Shown here: positions 61,360 to 64,000 of the stretch, one piece after another
Layout of the letters: every line of letters begins with the position of its first letter
How positions within the stretch are numbered: position 1 is the first letter of the stretch
NCBI GenBank assembly: GCA_016296785.1
Contig: JAEDHX010000002.1
Coordinates: forward strand, 1-64,000
DNA length: 64,000 bases
Direction of reading: 5' to 3'
From: Coprococcus sp.
GTDB lineage: Bacteria; Bacillota; Clostridia; Lachnospirales; Lachnospiraceae
Notes under the pieces: model-generated
Told to the model about the DNA's origin: nothing
Seen by the model: only the letters and a program-made list of their open reading frames with translations
The model's database searches: none
Program-made: the position numbers and the translations under genes

Positions 61360-64000
61360 TTACTGTTGAGAATCAGAACCTTCCTCAGAGCTTGGATCTT
61401 CAGTAGGCTTTGTAGTCGGTTCTGTTGTAACCTCTGTAGGAGTTTCTGTTGTAGGCTCTGTAGGAGGCTCCGTAGGAGGTTCTTCTGTTGTATTCTCTGT
61501 AGTAGATTCAGTTGTTGTCTGTGTAGTCGGCTCTGAATCCTGCAAGAATGTTACGCTAATTGTATGGTCTGAATTTACCTTAGAGAACTTATAGCTTGAT
61601 ACCGGACCTATTGAAACACCATCAACAGATACATCAGCTATAGAATATCCCTTGTTTGCTGTAATATAGAAGGTTACGGATTCACCCTTTTTAACCTTTG
61701 TTGATGGTGAGATAGAACCGCCATCACCATTTACCATTGAGGTAATTGTGAATTTCTTCTTCTTGCCATCTCCATCGTCATCATCGTCATCCTCGCCATC
61801 GTCCGGATGAAGATCACATTCGATCTCAAGGACATCCTGTCCATATGAGAAGTCAGCACCATCAATAATTATCTCATTATTATCACCTACAACATAAGTA
61901 TAGGTTGTTGTTTCAGGACATTTCTTGGTTGCCTTCTTATGAGACTCGTTACATATTGTTATTCTTGTTACACCATGACATGCTTCTGTAGGTACGGTAC
62001 CCTTTGCAAAATACTCTGAATGTGTCTTCTCACAGTCCTCAGTAGGAAGAAGTCCGGAGTCATCACATACAGTAGCAACAACAATTCCATCAGGCATCTC
62101 AAATGTCTTTGATGTATCAAGACCCTTTGCTTCGGTAATACCATCCATTATCTGACGCCATAGCTTCATCTTAAGGCTTCCCGGGTCATAGCTTGTATTT
62201 AAGTCATAACCAATCCAGATAGAAGCTGTGTAATATGGATTGAAACCACAGAACCATGCATCGTAGTTGCTTGATGTAGTACCTGTCTTACCTGCTGTAT
62301 ACATACCAAGAGTAGAATTAGCAGCATAACCTGTACCGCTTGTTACAACGTCTCTCATGGCATCAGTAAGAAGCCATGCATTCTGAGGAGATATAACCTG
62401 TGTTTCCTCAGGTCTTCTGTTATCTATTAATAGATTGCCATCATGATCATATACCTCAGTATAGAAGACCGGTTTAATATAATTTCCTTCGTTAGCAATA
62501 GTAGCATAAGCTGCTGTAATTTCAAGATTTGTAACACCGTTTGTAAGACCACCAAGTGCCATAGACTGGTTAATGTCTGATTCAATAAGACCATCTTCAG
62601 CAGTCTGTTTTTCAACAAGTGTTGTAAATCCAAGCTTAAGAAGATAATCATATGCAAGCTCAGGAGTAACATCGGTAATAGTCTTAACAGTAATAATATT
62701 CATTGAATCTCTGATAGCATCTCTAATTGTACTTGGACCTCTGTATCCTCCGTACCAGTTAAATACCTGATTGCCATTTCTATAGAAATATGGGGCATCA
62801 TCATATGTTGTTGCAAGACTCATGCCGCATCCGTCAAGTCCCGGAAGAAATGCTGCAAGTACCTTAAAGGTTGAACCCGGCTGTCTTGTTGCCTCAGTAG
62901 CTCTGTTAAAGGATCTGTTCTCAGTCTTTTCACCACGTCCGCCAACAATTGCTTTAACCTGACCGGTTTCCTGATCTATTACAGAAAATGAAACCTGTGG
63001 CTGAACAACAAGCTTAAAGCTTTCAAGAAGTACCTCATCACCTGTCTCGGCTACCATAGCATCTCTATAAGTATTAGCACATTCGCGGGCATCTTCCTCA
63101 GTACTAAATATTGGCTTAAAATTCGATTGACCCTGAACATTCTTATACCATGACTCAAGCATGTTAATACTGTAGTTTGTTTCCTGTCCGGTTGCACTTC
63201 TAAGAGTAAGTGCATAGTTGAGCTGGTATCTAGGTGTTGGATAGTTTGAATCATCATTTAACACGTCGTCGCAGATTTTCTGAATCTCTTCATCCTGACA
63301 AATAATAACCTTAAGTCCACCTGACCATATAAGATTATCTACTTCGTCATCTGAATAACCAAGTGCTGATAAATCATCCTGAAGCTGGTTAATTACTTCA
63401 TCAGTATAGAATGAATTAACATCCTTAGGACCTTCACGTCTCTGTGATGAGAGAGAAGCTATACGACTATATACATCATCAGCAAGAGCCTCGTCGTATT
63501 GTGCCTGAGTAATATATTCCTGCTCGAGCATCTTATCAAGAACATCAAGTCTACGCTTAGCATTCCATTCAGGATATATGATTGGATCATATTGTGATGG
63601 ATTCTGAGGAATAGCAGCAAGCACTGCACATTCTGATATAGTAAGCTTATTTAGAGGCTTATTAAAATAGTATTCAGAAGCTGTCTGGATACCTGAACAA
63701 CCCTGTCCAAGATAGATAGTATTAAGATAGTACTCAACAATTTGTTCCTTGCTAAGCTTCTTCTCCATCTCGATTGCAAGGAACTGTTCCTGAATCTTAC
63801 GCTCAAGCTTATCCATAAAGGTTGTCTCATTAAGACCTACCTCGTATATGTTATTCTTAATCAGCTGCTGTGTAAGTGTACTTGCACCCTCGTCAAATTC
63901 ACGGTTCTTAATACCCTGAACAAATGCTCTTGCAATACCCTTAACATCGATACCGTTGTGTTCCCAGAAACGCATATCTTCTATAGCGATATAAGCATTT
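61360..64000 (-). CDS. Class A penicillin-binding protein (N-terminus cut by window edge)
   Basis: Bifunctional wall synthase: GT51 glycosyltransferase plus transpeptidase. At least 879 aa; the frame is open to base 64000, where it reads NAYIAIED before MRFWEHNGID, so the membrane anchor lies outside. GT51 motifs: EDMRFWEHNGID, EGASTLTQQLIKNN, RKIQEQFLAIEME, EYYLNTIYLGQG. Transpeptidase: SxxK in RQPGSTFKVLAAF, SxN in RDSMNIITVKT, KTG in AGKTGTTSSNYDAWFCG. After it come a Cys-containing segment (CDDSGLLPTEDC), an Asp-rich patch, a ~75-aa beta-rich repeat domain (FTITSMVNGDGGSISPSTKV) and a ~60-aa Thr/Pro/Glu tail. PBP1A-type. Confidence 0.93.
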   Translation of the reverse strand, partial: NAYIAIEDMRFWEHNGIDVKGIARAFVQGIKNREFDEGASTLTQQLIKNNIYEVGLNETTFMDKLERKIQEQFLAIEMEKKLSKEQIVEYYLNTIYLGQGCSGIQTASEYYFNKPLNKLTISECAVLAAIPQNPSQYDPIIYPEWNAKRRLDVLDKMLEQEYITQAQYDEALADDVYSRIASLSSQRREGPKDVNSFYTDEVINQLQDDLSALGYSDDEVDNLIWSGGLKVIICQDEEIQKICDDVLNDDSNYPTPRYQLNYALTLRSATGQETNYSINMLESWYKNVQGQSNFKPIFSTEEDARECANTYRDAMVAETGDEVLLESFKLVVQPQVSFSVIDQETGQVKAIVGGRGEKTENRSFNRATEATRQPGSTFKVLAAFLPGLDGCGMSLATTYDDAPYFYRNGNQVFNWYGGYRGPSTIRDAIRDSMNIITVKTITDVTPELAYDYLLKLGFTTLVEKQTAEDGLIESDINQSMALGGLTNGVTNLEITAAYATIANEGNYIKPVFYTEVYDHDGNLLIDNRRPEETQVISPQNAWLLTDAMRDVVTSGTGYAANSTLGMYTAGKTGTTSSNYDAWFCGFNPYYTASIWIGYDLNTSYDPGSLKMKLWRQIMDGITEAKGLDTSKTFEMPDGIVVATVCDDSGLLPTEDCEKTHSEYFAKGTVPTEACHGVTRITICNESHKKATKKCPETTTYTYVVGDNNEIIIDGADFSYGQDVLEIECDLHPDDGEDDDDDDGDGKKKKFTITSMVNGDGGSISPSTKVKKGESVTFYITANKGYSIADVSVDGVSIGPVSSYKFSKVNSDHTISVTFLQDSEPTTQTTTESTTENTTEEPPTEPPTEPTTETPTEVTTEPTTKPTEDPSSEEGSDSQQ

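Overview
The window is about 37% G+C by eye. It reads as the chromosome of an anaerobic, spore-forming Clostridia member, most likely Lachnospiraceae. Reasons: strong AGGAGG ribosome sites, U-tailed hairpin terminators, a ferredoxin-linked 2-oxoacid oxidoreductase, the spoIIA and spoVA sporulation loci, a DUF4250 gene and CmpB-type membrane proteins. Species cannot be decided from sequence alone. I saw no rRNA, tRNA, CRISPR array, phage or insertion sequence.

Layout. 1-2631 (minus) is a four-subunit 2-oxoacid:ferredoxin oxidoreductase operon (gamma-delta-alpha-beta), cut by the left edge. 3134-15636 holds mixed single genes: membrane transglutaminase, CmpB-like protein, aconitase-family hydratase, endonuclease IV, an SPFH/NfeD pair (minus), AI-2E-family permease, DUF4250, a SpoVB/MurJ-type flippase, a LysR regulator, and a formate/nitrite-type channel followed by an unlisted-size 41-residue membrane protein. 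15700-17150 is a decay zone with one broken unknown gene, an Hpt gene and a wrecked response regulator. 17343-19408 carries ychF and lgt.

19540-31390 is the division and cell-wall (dcw) cluster: MraZ boxes, mraZ, rsmH, ftsL, two class B penicillin-binding proteins, mraY, murD, ftsW, divIB, ftsZ. Directly downstream, 31525-37441 is a phospho-signalling and transport module: PP2C phosphatase, two zinc-ribbon Ser/Thr kinases, a double-FHA ABC ATPase and an ABC-2 permease. The first kinase has an amber codon as its second codon. I regard this module as the best candidate for an under-described system here.

37443-50326 holds nnr, alr, an apparently antitoxin-less mazF, a CBS/CorC protein, yebC, a heterodimeric ABC exporter, an argD-like aminotransferase, queF, folC, a 48-residue protein and a zinc-ribbon TPR membrane protein. 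50392-50528 is an unusually GC-rich, hairpin-packed element just ahead of the spoIIAA-spoIIAB-sigF operon. spoVAA-AB-AC follow, while spoVAD-AE lie about 6.3 kb further on, separated by DUF3783, VanW, ROK kinase, citrate synthase and CLC genes. A class A penicillin-binding protein (minus) runs off the right edge.

Themes. Cell-wall synthesis recurs throughout: dcw cluster, alr, flippase, three penicillin-binding proteins, VanW. Several of the extracellular proteins share Thr/Glu-rich low-complexity tails or linkers. Sporulation control (sigF operon) sits beside forespore membrane-channel genes. Citrate synthase and an aconitase-family protein are encoded far apart, without isocitrate dehydrogenase in view.
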